This document shows, in pieces, positions 16,412 through 25,831 of a DNA stretch of 64,000 bases. The stretch is from Fodinibius sp. Rm-B-1B1-1 (GTDB lineage: Bacteria; Bacteroidota; Rhodothermia; Balneolales; Balneolaceae), in the NCBI RefSeq assembly GCF_038594945.1, contig NZ_JBCFYD010000001.1, positions 1,116,001-1,180,000 of the forward strand. Reading direction: 5' to 3'. The translations under genes were made by a program, and so were the position numbers. The notes under the pieces are model-generated. The model was given only the letters and a program-made list of their open reading frames with translations. It ran no database searches and was not told the origin of the DNA. Each line of letters starts with the position of its first letter. The first letter of the stretch is position 1.

Positions 16412-18502
16412 TTAAGAATCTTCACTTTTTAGATTTTTATTAAAGAAGTCAAAAATTCGGGAGTACTCATCGTACCATGCGTCGGGATCTTGAAAGCTGT
16501 GACGTTCAGTAGGATACATCATCATGTCGAACTCTTTGTTACCGGTTTGGATGAGTTCTTCTATATACTGTGCTGCATCCTGGAACCCCACATTGTTGTC
16601 GGTAAGTCCATGTAAAATAAGAACTGGATCTTCTAACTCTTCGACATATGTGATGGGAGAGCTTCGGGCAAAATTTACAGAGTCGGCTTCGGGGGTACCC
16701 AAGCGAGGTTGGGTGTACCACGGATTAGTATGATAATAATTCTCCCAGTTTGTTACGGCGCGCAATGCAGCAGCGGCATCAAAATAATTGGGCGCTACAC
16801 TGGTCGCATAAAGGGCCATAAACCCACCGTAACTACCACCGTAAATACCGACGCGAGAGGTGTCGGCCTGTTCATAATGTTCGGCCAGGTAATCAATGCC
16901 GTCAATAATATCCCGTGTTTCATACTTTCCCATCCAATCGGTAACATCTTCACGGAACTCACGCCCATAGCCGGTACTGTGACGATAATCCACCTCTATG
17001 ACGTAGTACCCTTTTGCCGTTAGATATTGATGAAACATATATTCGCGGTAGTAATTGTTGGACCATCCCTTGTATACATTTTGCAGAGAGCCGGCTCCAT
17101 GAACAAATACAACGACTGGGTGCTCAGAGTTTTGTGTTTTGTTGATGGGTTCCAGAATCGACATGGATAACTTTGTTTCACCATCGCGGGCTGTAAATCG
17201 AATGTAATCTTCTTTTTGCCAGTCCACTTGCGAAAACTGATCAGGGATCGTTTGTGTTAAGCGTTTTTCGTCTTTGTTGTTCGTCAAATTTAGGCTATAC
17301 AGTTCAAATGGTTCATTAAAATAACTGTACTGATAAACGACATGGCTTTTATCGTCACTGAGCTCGAAATTTTGTCGAAAACCTGTTTCGGTTGTCAACT
17401 TCTCAGTTTGGTTTTTGTCAATGTCCATGCGATAAACATGACGTTCACCCGGATCGACTTCGGTAGACGCATAAATAATTTCAGCACCATTGAGCCACTC
17501 CGCCCAGGGGACTTCAAATGCCCCTTTCGTATGTTGATGTAATTGCGATCCGTCAGGATTGACCGTATAAATATGATTCCATCCATCCTTCTCGGAATGT
17601 ATCATCAACTTATTTCCGGATGGAGCGAAAGCAATTTCAGTGTCATAAAGCCATCCATCGGTAGAATCTTCAAAAACAGTGGTTGGCTTGTTTGATTCAA
17701 GGTTAAAAACCTTGACGTCACGTTTTTTCATGGGAGCGCCAGTAATATCGGTGGCCAGATACAAGCCATCAGTGCTAATTTCGGTGTCAACATATCCCTT
17801 TTTCTCCAACAATTGAGTAATTTCTCCCTTTTTGAGATCTGCTATAGAAATCACACGTCGGGCAATACCGCGACGGGTTGCACCTGGTTCTACGTATTTT
17901 CCAGCATATTCAGGAAAGTAGTACTCCTCGTAACCAGAAGTATCATACTGTGATAGTACAAGTTTATGATTGCCAGCCCATCCTTCAATGCTGTATCCCG
18001 TTTCATCCTCGTCTTTGTTAGTAACCTGGGTAAGTTTGGAGTTGTTTATATCAATAATATAAATGTCACCTTCTTGAACATATGCAATTCGGTCACTGTC
18101 AGGACTCCATTCGGCTCCATACTCTGAGCTCTGGGTGTCAACCAGCTTTCTTTTATTGCTAAAATCGATATTGGCAATCCAGATGTCCCCTTCGTCGAGA
18201 TAGAATAACTTTTTTCGATCCGGTGATACGCTAAAATTTTGTTCTACTTTATCAGCAACAAGTGTTTGTTCTCCACCTTTTACAGGACGTTGAAAAAGTT
18301 CTTCTTCCGTCATCGAAGAATCATTGGCTTGATAGTAGATATGAGATCCATTGGGGGAAAAAGATACAATATCTGGCCGATTTCCAGCCAGCAGGGGATC
18401 ATAAAAAATACTTTCGAGACTCAGGGTGTCAACACCGGACTGCCCGTGAGCTAACATTGGGATGAAAAGAAATAATAGGCAAATTTTGAGAAATGATCGC
18501 AT
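16412..18502 (-). CDS. S9 family (DPP-IV-like) serine peptidase, exported
   Basis: This 696-residue protein has a signal peptide (about residues 1-20, AHGQ). Residues about 30-420 form a beta-propeller with WD40-like/TolB-type units (SPDSDRIAYVQEGDIYI and similar). The alpha/beta-hydrolase domain carries the nucleophile in YGGSYGGF, Ser at residue 557, with Asp in GLTDNN (about 640) and His in ERHSF (about 673). The composition fits a dipeptidyl peptidase IV or prolyl oligopeptidase acting in the periplasm, perhaps alongside the M1 peptidase nearby. The length is typical. Confidence 0.93.
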   Translation of the reverse strand: MRSFLKICLLFLFIPMLAHGQSGVDTLSLESIFYDPLLAGNRPDIVSFSPNGSHIYYQANDSSMTEEELFQRPVKGGEQTLVADKVEQNFSVSPDRKKLFYLDEGDIWIANIDFSNKRKLVDTQSSEYGAEWSPDSDRIAYVQEGDIYIIDINNSKLTQVTNKDEDETGYSIEGWAGNHKLVLSQYDTSGYEEYYFPEYAGKYVEPGATRRGIARRVISIADLKKGEITQLLEKKGYVDTEISTDGLYLATDITGAPMKKRDVKVFNLESNKPTTVFEDSTDGWLYDTEIAFAPSGNKLMIHSEKDGWNHIYTVNPDGSQLHQHTKGAFEVPWAEWLNGAEIIYASTEVDPGERHVYRMDIDKNQTEKLTTETGFRQNFELSDDKSHVVYQYSYFNEPFELYSLNLTNNKDEKRLTQTIPDQFSQVDWQKEDYIRFTARDGETKLSMSILEPINKTQNSEHPVVVFVHGAGSLQNVYKGWSNNYYREYMFHQYLTAKGYYVIEVDYRHSTGYGREFREDVTDWMGKYETRDIIDGIDYLAEHYEQADTSRVGIYGGSYGGFMALYATSVAPNYFDAAAALRAVTNWENYYHTNPWYTQPRLGTPEADSVNFARSSPITYVEELEDPVLILHGLTDNNVGFQDAAQYIEELIQTGNKEFDMMMYPTERHSFQDPDAWYDEYSRIFDFFNKNLKSEDS

Positions 18503-18613
18503 AGAAAGCTTAACTGATTATTTGGTTGCTGAACGACAATAAAGAAAGGTTTTATGAGATGGGCAAAATCTGCAACACAATTTTACGAAAATTGTTAAAC
18601 TCAGATTGGAAAG

Positions 18614-19372
18614 TTAACGATAGTAGAATGCTCCTTTCTTCTTCGAAGCGATCATTGCAGCCCCAACAATGCTGGCATCATTTAAAAAACTGGCTGCTTT
18701 AAAGGTAGTATTAATTTTAATGTAGGGGAACGTTTTGTTTGCTTTTCGGCTTAGCTGTCCACCTAAAATGAAAAGATTGGGGTGTAAGATTTTTTCCAAA
18801 TGTTCCAACACTAATTGCAGGCGTTTAGCCCATTCTTTTTTGCCAATGCCTTCTTCTTTACGAGATTTATTTGATGCTCGTTCTTCAATAGTAAGACCTT
18901 GGATTTCTAACAAGCCCAATTCGGAATTAGGCATCAACCTGCCATCCATAAAGAGGGAGGAGCCAATGCCGGTGCCTACCGTTAATACAATTGTCAGTCC
19001 ATCCTGATGTTGGCCAGCACCAAAATACATTTCTGCTAATCCCGTGGCATCGGTATCATTGATAACGGACACTTCATTATCAGTGATTTCAGAGAATAGT
19101 TGCTCAGCATCAGCATCTATCCAGGAATCATCTATGCGTTTGGCAGAAAGTACAATACCCTTTGTGACAGGAGCGGGAAATGCGCAACCGATCGGACCAT
19201 CCCAATTGAATTCATTGCGTACAATGTGGTGCATCTTTGCAAGAATCTTATGGGGGGTGGTATCATCAAGGGGCGGGGTACTTTTTCGCTCAGAAATAAT
19301 TTCGCCTTTATCGGTATCAACAATACAACCCTTTATCCCATAACTGCCGATATCAATGCCTAAGATTTCCAT
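18614..19372 (-). CDS. ROK-family kinase, polyphosphate-glucokinase-like
   Basis: This 252-residue protein has the sugar-kinase ATPase fold: phosphate-1 motif MEILGIDIGSYGIKG, phosphate-2 LTVGTGIGSSLF, and MPNSELGLLEIQ, which matches the polyphosphate glucokinase signature (GTGIG...PNTELGHLE). The ROK zinc-binding cysteine motif is absent, as in PpgK. It would phosphorylate glucose using polyphosphate and/or ATP. Whether polyphosphate is the donor cannot be settled here. A glycogen phosphorylase is encoded elsewhere in the window, so both feed glucose phosphates into metabolism. Confidence 0.85.
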   Translation of the reverse strand: MEILGIDIGSYGIKGCIVDTDKGEIISERKSTPPLDDTTPHKILAKMHHIVRNEFNWDGPIGCAFPAPVTKGIVLSAKRIDDSWIDADAEQLFSEITDNEVSVINDTDATGLAEMYFGAGQHQDGLTIVLTVGTGIGSSLFMDGRLMPNSELGLLEIQGLTIEERASNKSRKEEGIGKKEWAKRLQLVLEHLEKILHPNLFILGGQLSRKANKTFPYIKINTTFKAASFLNDASIVGAAMIASKKKGAFYYR

Positions 19373-19408
19373 ATCTGTTAGTGGTTTATGCAGGGCACTG
19401 GCTGACTG

Positions 19409-22400
19409 TTATTTTTCAATAAGTACCCAACCTTCGTCGTCAATCATGCGCTTGGCTTTTTTCCATTTGATGTCAATGACTTCGCCACTGTTCATGTTCT
19501 GGATTTTCACATAATCGTTGCGGCCGGGTTCTTCTTCAACAGTTACCGGCTGCGGTTTTTGATCACTACGTTGTTGTTGATTGCCGTTTTGTTGTGCTCC
19601 GCCGCCTGACTTAAAGCCCATGTTGGTAGCATCAGAATGCTGTGTTTTGGCGCGGTTCATATCAACCTTAGCACGTTCTTCGGGGGCCTGTTTCATTTTT
19701 TCTTGGTCGGCCTGCATTTCTGGTATTGCTTTCCAGATTAACGAGATGGCATCTTGGTTGATCTCATCAAGAAGCTGTTTAAACATCTCAAACGCCTCTT
19801 TCTTGTATTCGAGCAATGGATCTTTCTGTCCATAGGCTCGTAAGCCAATACCTTCTTTAACCGAATCAAGTTCACGCAAGTGGTCCATCCATTTACTGTC
19901 GATTGTAGAGAGCACGGCTGTTCGTTCAAGGGCACGGGCAACTTCTTTGCCTTCGTTTTCATATGCTTTATCAACATCAACCACTACGCGCATGCGACGG
20001 ATGCCATCGGTAAAGATAACCTGTACTTTGGATGGTTTGTCCTCGGCATCAGACTGTTTGATATTTTTGATAACCTGGTACAACGGCTTGGAGATCATCT
20101 CTTCCTTCTGGCGATATACCTCGTAAGCCCGCTCAATGATGTGATCAATGAGCACATCGGGTCCCATTTGTCCCATTTCCTCGCGGTCAAGCTGGATATC
20201 TACGGCCAAGAATCGAAGGATGGTATCACGTAGTTCATCAAGTTCTCCCTGTGGATAATGTTCATCTACAACACTTTGGACCAGATCTTCGAGCATGTCA
20301 TAAATATCGCTGCGAAGTTCTTCACCACCCAAGGCGTGTTTACGTCGTTTGTAAATAACTTCTCGCTGGTTGTTAAGTACGTCATCATATTCCAGCTGTT
20401 TCTTTCGAATGCTGAAATTATTTTGCTCTACTTTGCTTTGGGCCCGTTCCAGTGATTTTGTAATCCAAGAGTGAGTAATGGGTTCCCCCTCTTCAAAGTT
20501 GAGGCGTTCCATGACATTTGCCACTCGGTCTGACCCAAAAAGCTGCATTAAGTCATCTTCAAGAGAAACAAAAAATTGTGATTCCCCGGGGTCACCCTGA
20601 CGACCCGAACGACCACGCAGCTGCAAGTCAATTCGTCGCGATTCGTGGCGTTCAGTACCTAAAATAGCCAGTCCACCTCGTTCCTTAACACCCGGCGCCA
20701 GCTTAATATCTGTACCACGACCAGCCATGTTGGTAGCAACGGTTACGGCCCCCGGCTGACCCGCATTTTCTACAATTTCACTTTCTTTAGCGTGATGCTT
20801 TGCATTCAACACATTATGCGGAATACCTTCGCGTTTGAGCATGCGGCTGATGGTTTCCGAAACGTCCACGCTGGTAGTACCGACGAGCACCGGCTGTTTA
20901 GATTCGTGATATTCCCGGATGCGTTCAATAGCTGCATTATATTTTTCGCGTTTAGTACGGAAAACTAAATCTTCTTTATCATCCCGAATTACCGGTTCAT
21001 TGGTGGGAATGATAACAACATCAAGATCATAAATTTCATTGAATTCACCTTCCTCCGTAGCAGCTGTACCGGTCATACCCGACAGCTTATTATACATACG
21101 AAAGTAGTTCTGGAGGGTAATGGTTGCATACGTTTGAGTGGCTGCTTCAACGCTTACATTTTCTTTCGCCTCGATAGCCTGGTGTAGTCCGTCAGAATAG
21201 CGTCGCCCGGAAAGTACACGTCCAGTATGTTCGTCCACAATTTGCACCTTGCCATCCTGCACGATGTATTCTTCTTCACGTTCAAACAGGGTATAGGCTT
21301 TGAGCAGTTGGTTTACCGTGTGGATACGGTCGCTGCGTTCAGCAAACAAGCGGTGTATTTCGTTTAGTCGTTTTTCACGCTCTTGAGAGACTTCCTGCTT
21401 GGCTTCCTCAATTTTTTCTTCTTTGTATTCTTCGCTCCACTCGTCATTATTTTTGATCTCCTGAATCTTTTCTTCACGAAGTTTATCTATTTCTTCATCA
21501 AGATCAGTGGTTTCTGTACCAAGGTCAGGAATTACGAAAAATTCCTTATCCTCATCTGCCTGGGTTATAAAATCTTGTCCCTTTTCCGTCATCTCGATGT
21601 TATTCATCTTCATATCCACCGAATAGTAGAGCACTTTATCGACTTCAGGCAACCGACGGGCATTATCTTGCAGGTAAAAGGCTTCTGTCTCCTGAACCAG
21701 CTTCTGGTTTTCAGGGATCTGCATCATCTTGCGGAATTTCTTGTTTTTTGGAAATCCACGTTGGGCTCGATATAAAGCAAGACCTGCCTTTTCCCTATTC
21801 CCTTCTTCAAGATGATCTTGTGCTTCTTTAACAAGATTTGCAACCAGCTTTTTCTGGGCACTTACCAGCGATTCAACCCGTGGTTTTAGTTCTTCATATT
21901 TTTCTGATTGGGTATCTTCGGGTACCGGACCAGAAATGATGAGTGGAGTTCGGGCCTCATCAATAAGAATTGAGTCAATCTCATCAATAATGGCAAAGTT
22001 ATGATCGCGTTGTACCAGTTGCTCAGAGTTGACGACCATGTTATCACGCAGATAATCAAAGCCGAATTCATTGTTTGTTCCGTAGGTAATATCTGCACGG
22101 TAAGCCTGACGACGTTGTTCAGAGTTGGGTTCATAAAGATCAACACAGTCAACTTCGAGGCCGTGAAAATTAAACAGCGGTTCATTCCATTCGGCATCAC
22201 GTTTAGCCAGGTAGTTGTTGACAGTGACAATGTGCACGCCACGTCCGCTCAACGCATTGAGATAAGCAGGCATAATTGCAGCCAGTGTTTTACCTTCACC
22301 TGTTTTCATTTCAGCAATCTTGCCCTGGTGCATGGCAATGGCTCCAGCAATTTGCACATCGTAGGGAACCATACCCCATTCGTTCATATTGCCACCTACC

Positions 22401-22807
22401 ATCCATTTTTCGCCTAAGAAACGACGGCAGGTATCTTTCATTACAGCAAAAGCTTCGGGCAGAATTTCATTCAGAACTGCTTCAATGGTATCGGTTTGTT
22501 CTTGTTCCAGCTCTTCCAACTCTTCGGCCAGTTGTCGTCGCTTATTTACCGATAACTCATCGTCGCTGTTGAGAGTATCTTTTAAGGACTGTATGTCTTC
22601 GTTAATTTCTTTGGTAGCGTCCTGTATTTTCTGACGGAAGTTTTCTGTTTTTTGCTTTAATTCTTCATCAGAAAGTTCCTGCATCCCATCGTAATGTTCA
22701 TTTACTTCTTCAACGATAGGCCATATTTTTTTGAGGTCGCGATCGCTTTTAGAACCAAAAATGGAGGTTAAAACATCTCCAACTGTTTCCGTGAATGTTT
22801 CGAACAT
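19409..22807 (-). CDS. secA: Preprotein translocase ATPase SecA, without C-terminal zinc motif
   Basis: This 1132-residue motor drives proteins through SecYEG. Walker A MKTGEGKT is at residues 167-174, the DEAD-like box is in IDEIDSILIDEARTPL, and NMAGRGTDIKL, GRSGRQGDPG and the preprotein cross-linking regions are in order. An insertion of roughly 150-200 residues after TPLIISGP (about 295-480) explains its size and is common in Bacteroidota. The C-terminus has a Gln/Asn-rich linker and then GRNDYVKIQNMN...GWVLIEK, where most SecA proteins have the CxCxSGx8C(H/C) SecB/lipid-binding zinc motif. That motif is missing here. Confidence 0.98.
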   Translation of the reverse strand: MFETFTETVGDVLTSIFGSKSDRDLKKIWPIVEEVNEHYDGMQELSDEELKQKTENFRQKIQDATKEINEDIQSLKDTLNSDDELSVNKRRQLAEELEELEQEQTDTIEAVLNEILPEAFAVMKDTCRRFLGEKWMVGGNMNEWGMVPYDVQIAGAIAMHQGKIAEMKTGEGKTLAAIMPAYLNALSGRGVHIVTVNNYLAKRDAEWNEPLFNFHGLEVDCVDLYEPNSEQRRQAYRADITYGTNNEFGFDYLRDNMVVNSEQLVQRDHNFAIIDEIDSILIDEARTPLIISGPVPEDTQSEKYEELKPRVESLVSAQKKLVANLVKEAQDHLEEGNREKAGLALYRAQRGFPKNKKFRKMMQIPENQKLVQETEAFYLQDNARRLPEVDKVLYYSVDMKMNNIEMTEKGQDFITQADEDKEFFVIPDLGTETTDLDEEIDKLREEKIQEIKNNDEWSEEYKEEKIEEAKQEVSQEREKRLNEIHRLFAERSDRIHTVNQLLKAYTLFEREEEYIVQDGKVQIVDEHTGRVLSGRRYSDGLHQAIEAKENVSVEAATQTYATITLQNYFRMYNKLSGMTGTAATEEGEFNEIYDLDVVIIPTNEPVIRDDKEDLVFRTKREKYNAAIERIREYHESKQPVLVGTTSVDVSETISRMLKREGIPHNVLNAKHHAKESEIVENAGQPGAVTVATNMAGRGTDIKLAPGVKERGGLAILGTERHESRRIDLQLRGRSGRQGDPGESQFFVSLEDDLMQLFGSDRVANVMERLNFEEGEPITHSWITKSLERAQSKVEQNNFSIRKKQLEYDDVLNNQREVIYKRRKHALGGEELRSDIYDMLEDLVQSVVDEHYPQGELDELRDTILRFLAVDIQLDREEMGQMGPDVLIDHIIERAYEVYRQKEEMISKPLYQVIKNIKQSDAEDKPSKVQVIFTDGIRRMRVVVDVDKAYENEGKEVARALERTAVLSTIDSKWMDHLRELDSVKEGIGLRAYGQKDPLLEYKKEAFEMFKQLLDEINQDAISLIWKAIPEMQADQEKMKQAPEERAKVDMNRAKTQHSDATNMGFKSGGGAQQNGNQQQRSDQKPQPVTVEEEPGRNDYVKIQNMNSGEVIDIKWKKAKRMIDDEGWVLIEK

Positions 22808-23028
22808 AAAATATTACTGGTCTCGTACAATTTTTGTGATCTGTGAAAGTTACAGCTTACGCAGTGCCTGTTCAAATTATTTAACAGCTATCAAATATTT
22901 TTTGCGTTATAAGCCTATGAGACACTGTATACAATGTAACCCATAATTTAGGGTTCTTATTGTCTAAATTTATTTTTATTTTAGGAGTCTATCTAAGAAT
23001 TGAATTTTCATAAATCGACACTGTAACA

Positions 23029-23184
23029 ATGAAACGTACTTACCAACCAAGCAGCAAGAAGCGCAAATCAAAGCATGGTTTCCGTAAGCGTAACAGCAGC
23101 AAGAACGGAAGAAAAGTATTGAAGAAGCGCCGCAAAAAAGGGCGTCATCGTTTAACGATTAGTGATGACCAAGGGCCGAAGTAA
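23029..23184 (+). CDS. rpmH: 50S ribosomal protein L34
   Basis: A 51-residue, very basic protein starting [18 protein letters not shown], continuing [18 protein letters not shown], the L34 consensus. It has an extra tail SDDQGPK, whose codons overlap the start of rnpA. It is the first gene of rpmH-rnpA-yidD-yidC. The 221-base divergent gap to secA must hold both promoters; no DnaA-box cluster was seen there. Confidence 0.98.
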   Translation: MKRTYQPSSKKRKSKHGFRKRNSSKNGRKVLKKRRKKGRHRLTISDDQGPK

Positions 23185-23590
23185 GCAATCTTCTGGCTCT
23201 GGTGATGATTTGAGCTTACCCAAGGATAAAATCCTGCGAGGCCGGAAGAATTTTAAACGTCTTTTTGAAAATGAGGCTCAGGTGATTCGCAATCAAATTG
23301 TGGATTTACGGTTTCAGATTTTGGATATGGATTCTTCCGGTTGTTTCATGGGATTTATTGTTAAAAAAAGCTTGGGTAAAGCTCATAAACGAAATCATAT
23401 GAAACGGCTTCTTAAAGAAGCATATCGGCACCATCAGCATATATTATCAAAGCCTGTAAGCGGTGCCTCGGTAACATTCCACGGGGCATTTATGGCTAAA
23501 GTAGTTGATGCTACGTATGCCGATGTAGAAAAAAATGTTATTGCTTTGCTTAGCAAAGTTCGAGATCAACTCTCTCCCGGCCATTCATGA
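23165..23590 (+). CDS. rnpA: Ribonuclease P protein component
   Basis: This 141-residue basic protein assists the RNase P RNA in 5' processing of tRNA precursors. The key RNR-type motif is [17 protein letters not shown] near the middle, and [13 protein letters not shown] is at the start of the fold. I chose the ATG at 23165; a GTG at 23162 is in frame just before. Either way the gene overlaps the 3' end of rpmH by about 20 bases in another frame, an unusually long overlap that suggests translational coupling. A basic, Ser-rich N-terminal extension precedes the core. Confidence 0.94.
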   Translation: MTKGRSKQSSGSGDDLSLPKDKILRGRKNFKRLFENEAQVIRNQIVDLRFQILDMDSSGCFMGFIVKKSLGKAHKRNHMKRLLKEAYRHHQHILSKPVSGASVTFHGAFMAKVVDATYADVEKNVIALLSKVRDQLSPGHS

Positions 23591-23814
23591 AGTATCTTTT
23601 AATAGGACTTGTCCGTTTATATCAACTCATTATCTCTCCGTGGATGCCCAGCAGTTGTCGTTTCCAACCCACCTGTAGCCAATATAGTATTGAAGCTTTT
23701 CGTAAGCATGGTGCAATAAAAGGGGTATGGTTGACAATCAAACGTGTGGGCAGTTGTCATCCCTGGAGTAAAGGGGGGCATGACCCTGTGCCGGAACCTA
23801 AGAATAATTCATAA
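23587..23814 (+). CDS. yidD: Membrane protein insertion efficiency factor YidD
   Basis: A 75-residue protein with the YidD signature: [34 protein letters not shown], then [15 protein letters not shown]. The conserved cysteines are present. Its ATG overlaps the rnpA stop (ATGA at 23587-23590), so translation is probably coupled. It assists Sec/YidC-dependent insertion and precedes yidC by 19 bases. Confidence 0.96.
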   Translation: MKYLLIGLVRLYQLIISPWMPSSCRFQPTCSQYSIEAFRKHGAIKGVWLTIKRVGSCHPWSKGGHDPVPEPKNNS

Positions 23815-23833
23815 TTCAGACTGAGGATTTCTT

Positions 23834-25648
23834 TTGGATCGTAATACAGTAACAGGATTTATATTAATTTTTTTAGTAATGGTTGCATGGACCTATTATT
23901 CCATGCCGTCGGAACAGGAAATGCAACAACGACAGGCCGAACAGGCCCGTCAAGATAGTATTGCTGCCGCGCAGGCTGATACCCAGGCACAGGAGCAAGA
24001 GCAAGGAGTTGCCCAGCAGGCCGAGCAAGAGGAAGGCAGCCAAGATACCCAAACGCCGCAGCTTTCCGAAGAGCGCGATGATAAGCCCGAGATGGGAATG
24101 TTTGCAGAAGCCAGCATGGGTGATACCTCAAAGATCGTTGTTAATTCTCCTCTTTATAGTGCCACGTTTACAAATGTGGGGGGCGGACCATCGAAAATTT
24201 TATTTAGAGATTACGAGACTTGGGACCATAAGCCGGTCCAGATGATTGAGGATACAACAGAATCGGCATATTCGCTCGGGTTTTTGACCAGTGAAAATTA
24301 TAATGTAGAAACCGACGAACTTGTATTTGAGCAAATTACCAAAGGCGATACGTTATCGATTGCCTCTGGCGAAACGCAAGAGATTAAATATGCACTCAAC
24401 ATTAGTGACGAAAAACGGCTCATATATACGTATACCCTATTTGGGGATACCCATGAGATAACGTTGGATGTAGCATTTGAGGGGCTTGAACGAGATATTA
24501 TTGGCGGTACCGTTGATTTTGGATGGAAGTCGCCGCTAAATTTCACGGAGAAAAACCCCGCTACGACCGAAGCAATGTATATGAAAGCTTATGTATATAC
24601 CGGCGGTGAGATGGAAGAGCTTAAGCTGAGTGAAGCAGGCCGGAATGAGCAGAGCTATAATGGAAATATTGATTGGGTGTCGACACGGTCGAAGTTTTTT
24701 GCTCAGATCATGAAGACATCCAACAACACCCAGGGAGCTCGTCTGGTAGGAGAGCAAAGCGGGGAGACCGATCTTTCAACAACAGAACACCGATACCAAT
24801 CATTTATAACTACCGATCTCTCCGATAAGGGGAAGGCTTCGTATCACATGTATGTAGGTCCGCTGTCTTACTACTCTTTGCAGGACTATGAGGGTAGCAC
24901 CTATGGGATGGTCGATACGGGATACAGTTGGATTAGCTGGATTTCTGATCCGCTCGTGGAATATCTCATTATCCCATATTTTGGTTTTGCTGATAACTAT
25001 ATGGGATACGGTTTAGCCATTATCCTTTTTGCAATTCTGATTAAATTGGTGCTTTACCCGCTTACCAAGAAGAGCTATCGTAGTATGGCTGCTATGAAAG
25101 AGCTGCAGCCCAAGATGCAGGAAATCAAGGAAAAGTATGAGGATGATCCCGAGAAGCAGCAAAAAGCAACGATGAAGCTTTATAAAGAAGAAGGGGTCAA
25201 TCCGTTAGGAGGCTGTCTGCCGAACTTATTACAGCTTCCTATTTTGGTTACGCTCTGGCGCTTTTTCCAGAATTCTATTCTTATTCGTCAGCAGGAGTTT
25301 TTATGGGCTGCGGACCTTTCGGCACCGGATTATATTTTAAGTTTGCCGTTTAGTGTGCCCTTTTTAGGAGATCAAATTGCTGGTTTTGTTCTATTAATGA
25401 CCGGAGCAATGATGGTACAGAGTAAGCTTACTGGGGGAATGGGACCCGGTGGCGGAGGCGGCGGAGCAACCGGCGGCGTAAACATGAAGGCATTACAATA
25501 TATATTCCCGTTTATGCTTCTGTTTATCTTTAATAACTTTGCAGCGGGGCTTAGTCTTTATTATCTCATCTACAACGTTATGAATATTGGTCAACAGCTG
25601 ATTATTTACCGTCAGCTTGACAAAGAGAAGGAAGCCGCAGAGGCATAA
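23834..25648 (+). CDS. yidC: Membrane protein insertase YidC
   Basis: This 604-residue insertase has an N-terminal helix (TGFILIFLVMVAWTYYSM), a Gln/Glu-rich linker, a periplasmic beta-sandwich domain (about residues 90-360) and the conserved C-terminal five-helix core (PLTKKSYRSMAAMKELQP, GVNPLGGCLPNLLQLPI). The start is TTG at 23834: the sequence then begins MDRNTVTGFI like other YidCs, a stop lies just upstream, and a GAGG about 7 bases upstream is a plausible ribosome-binding site. A Gly-rich stretch (MGPGGGGGGATGG) is near residues 536-550. It ends the rpmH operon. Confidence 0.98.
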   Translation: MDRNTVTGFILIFLVMVAWTYYSMPSEQEMQQRQAEQARQDSIAAAQADTQAQEQEQGVAQQAEQEEGSQDTQTPQLSEERDDKPEMGMFAEASMGDTSKIVVNSPLYSATFTNVGGGPSKILFRDYETWDHKPVQMIEDTTESAYSLGFLTSENYNVETDELVFEQITKGDTLSIASGETQEIKYALNISDEKRLIYTYTLFGDTHEITLDVAFEGLERDIIGGTVDFGWKSPLNFTEKNPATTEAMYMKAYVYTGGEMEELKLSEAGRNEQSYNGNIDWVSTRSKFFAQIMKTSNNTQGARLVGEQSGETDLSTTEHRYQSFITTDLSDKGKASYHMYVGPLSYYSLQDYEGSTYGMVDTGYSWISWISDPLVEYLIIPYFGFADNYMGYGLAIILFAILIKLVLYPLTKKSYRSMAAMKELQPKMQEIKEKYEDDPEKQQKATMKLYKEEGVNPLGGCLPNLLQLPILVTLWRFFQNSILIRQQEFLWAADLSAPDYILSLPFSVPFLGDQIAGFVLLMTGAMMVQSKLTGGMGPGGGGGGATGGVNMKALQYIFPFMLLFIFNNFAAGLSLYYLIYNVMNIGQQLIIYRQLDKEKEAAEA

Positions 25649-25672
25649 AAAGATCTGTATTACATATTTAAT

Positions 25673-25700
25673 AAAAGGCTCCGACTATTCGGAGCCTTTT
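25673..25700 (+). terminator. Intrinsic terminator of the rpmH-yidC operon
   Basis: AAAAGGCTCCG (25673-25683) and CGGAGCCTTTT (25690-25700) form an 11-bp perfect stem with a 6-base loop, ending in a T-run. It lies 25 bases after the yidC stop. Confidence 0.9.
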
Positions 25701-25831
25701 TGATTTGAGCTCGATTTAATCTTTTTCATATTATTCTGAATTCTGATGCGGTGATACAGGATTCTAAGAAAGTATGAGGTGGCTATTAAAGTAGTCTTGT
25801 CACTTCACAAATCATCCCTATATTTGGTCTT

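Noticed and set aside
22808-23028. Replication origin next to rpmH
   Set aside because: rpmH often lies near oriC, but no cluster of DnaA boxes (TTATNCACA) or dnaA/dnaN gene is visible here.
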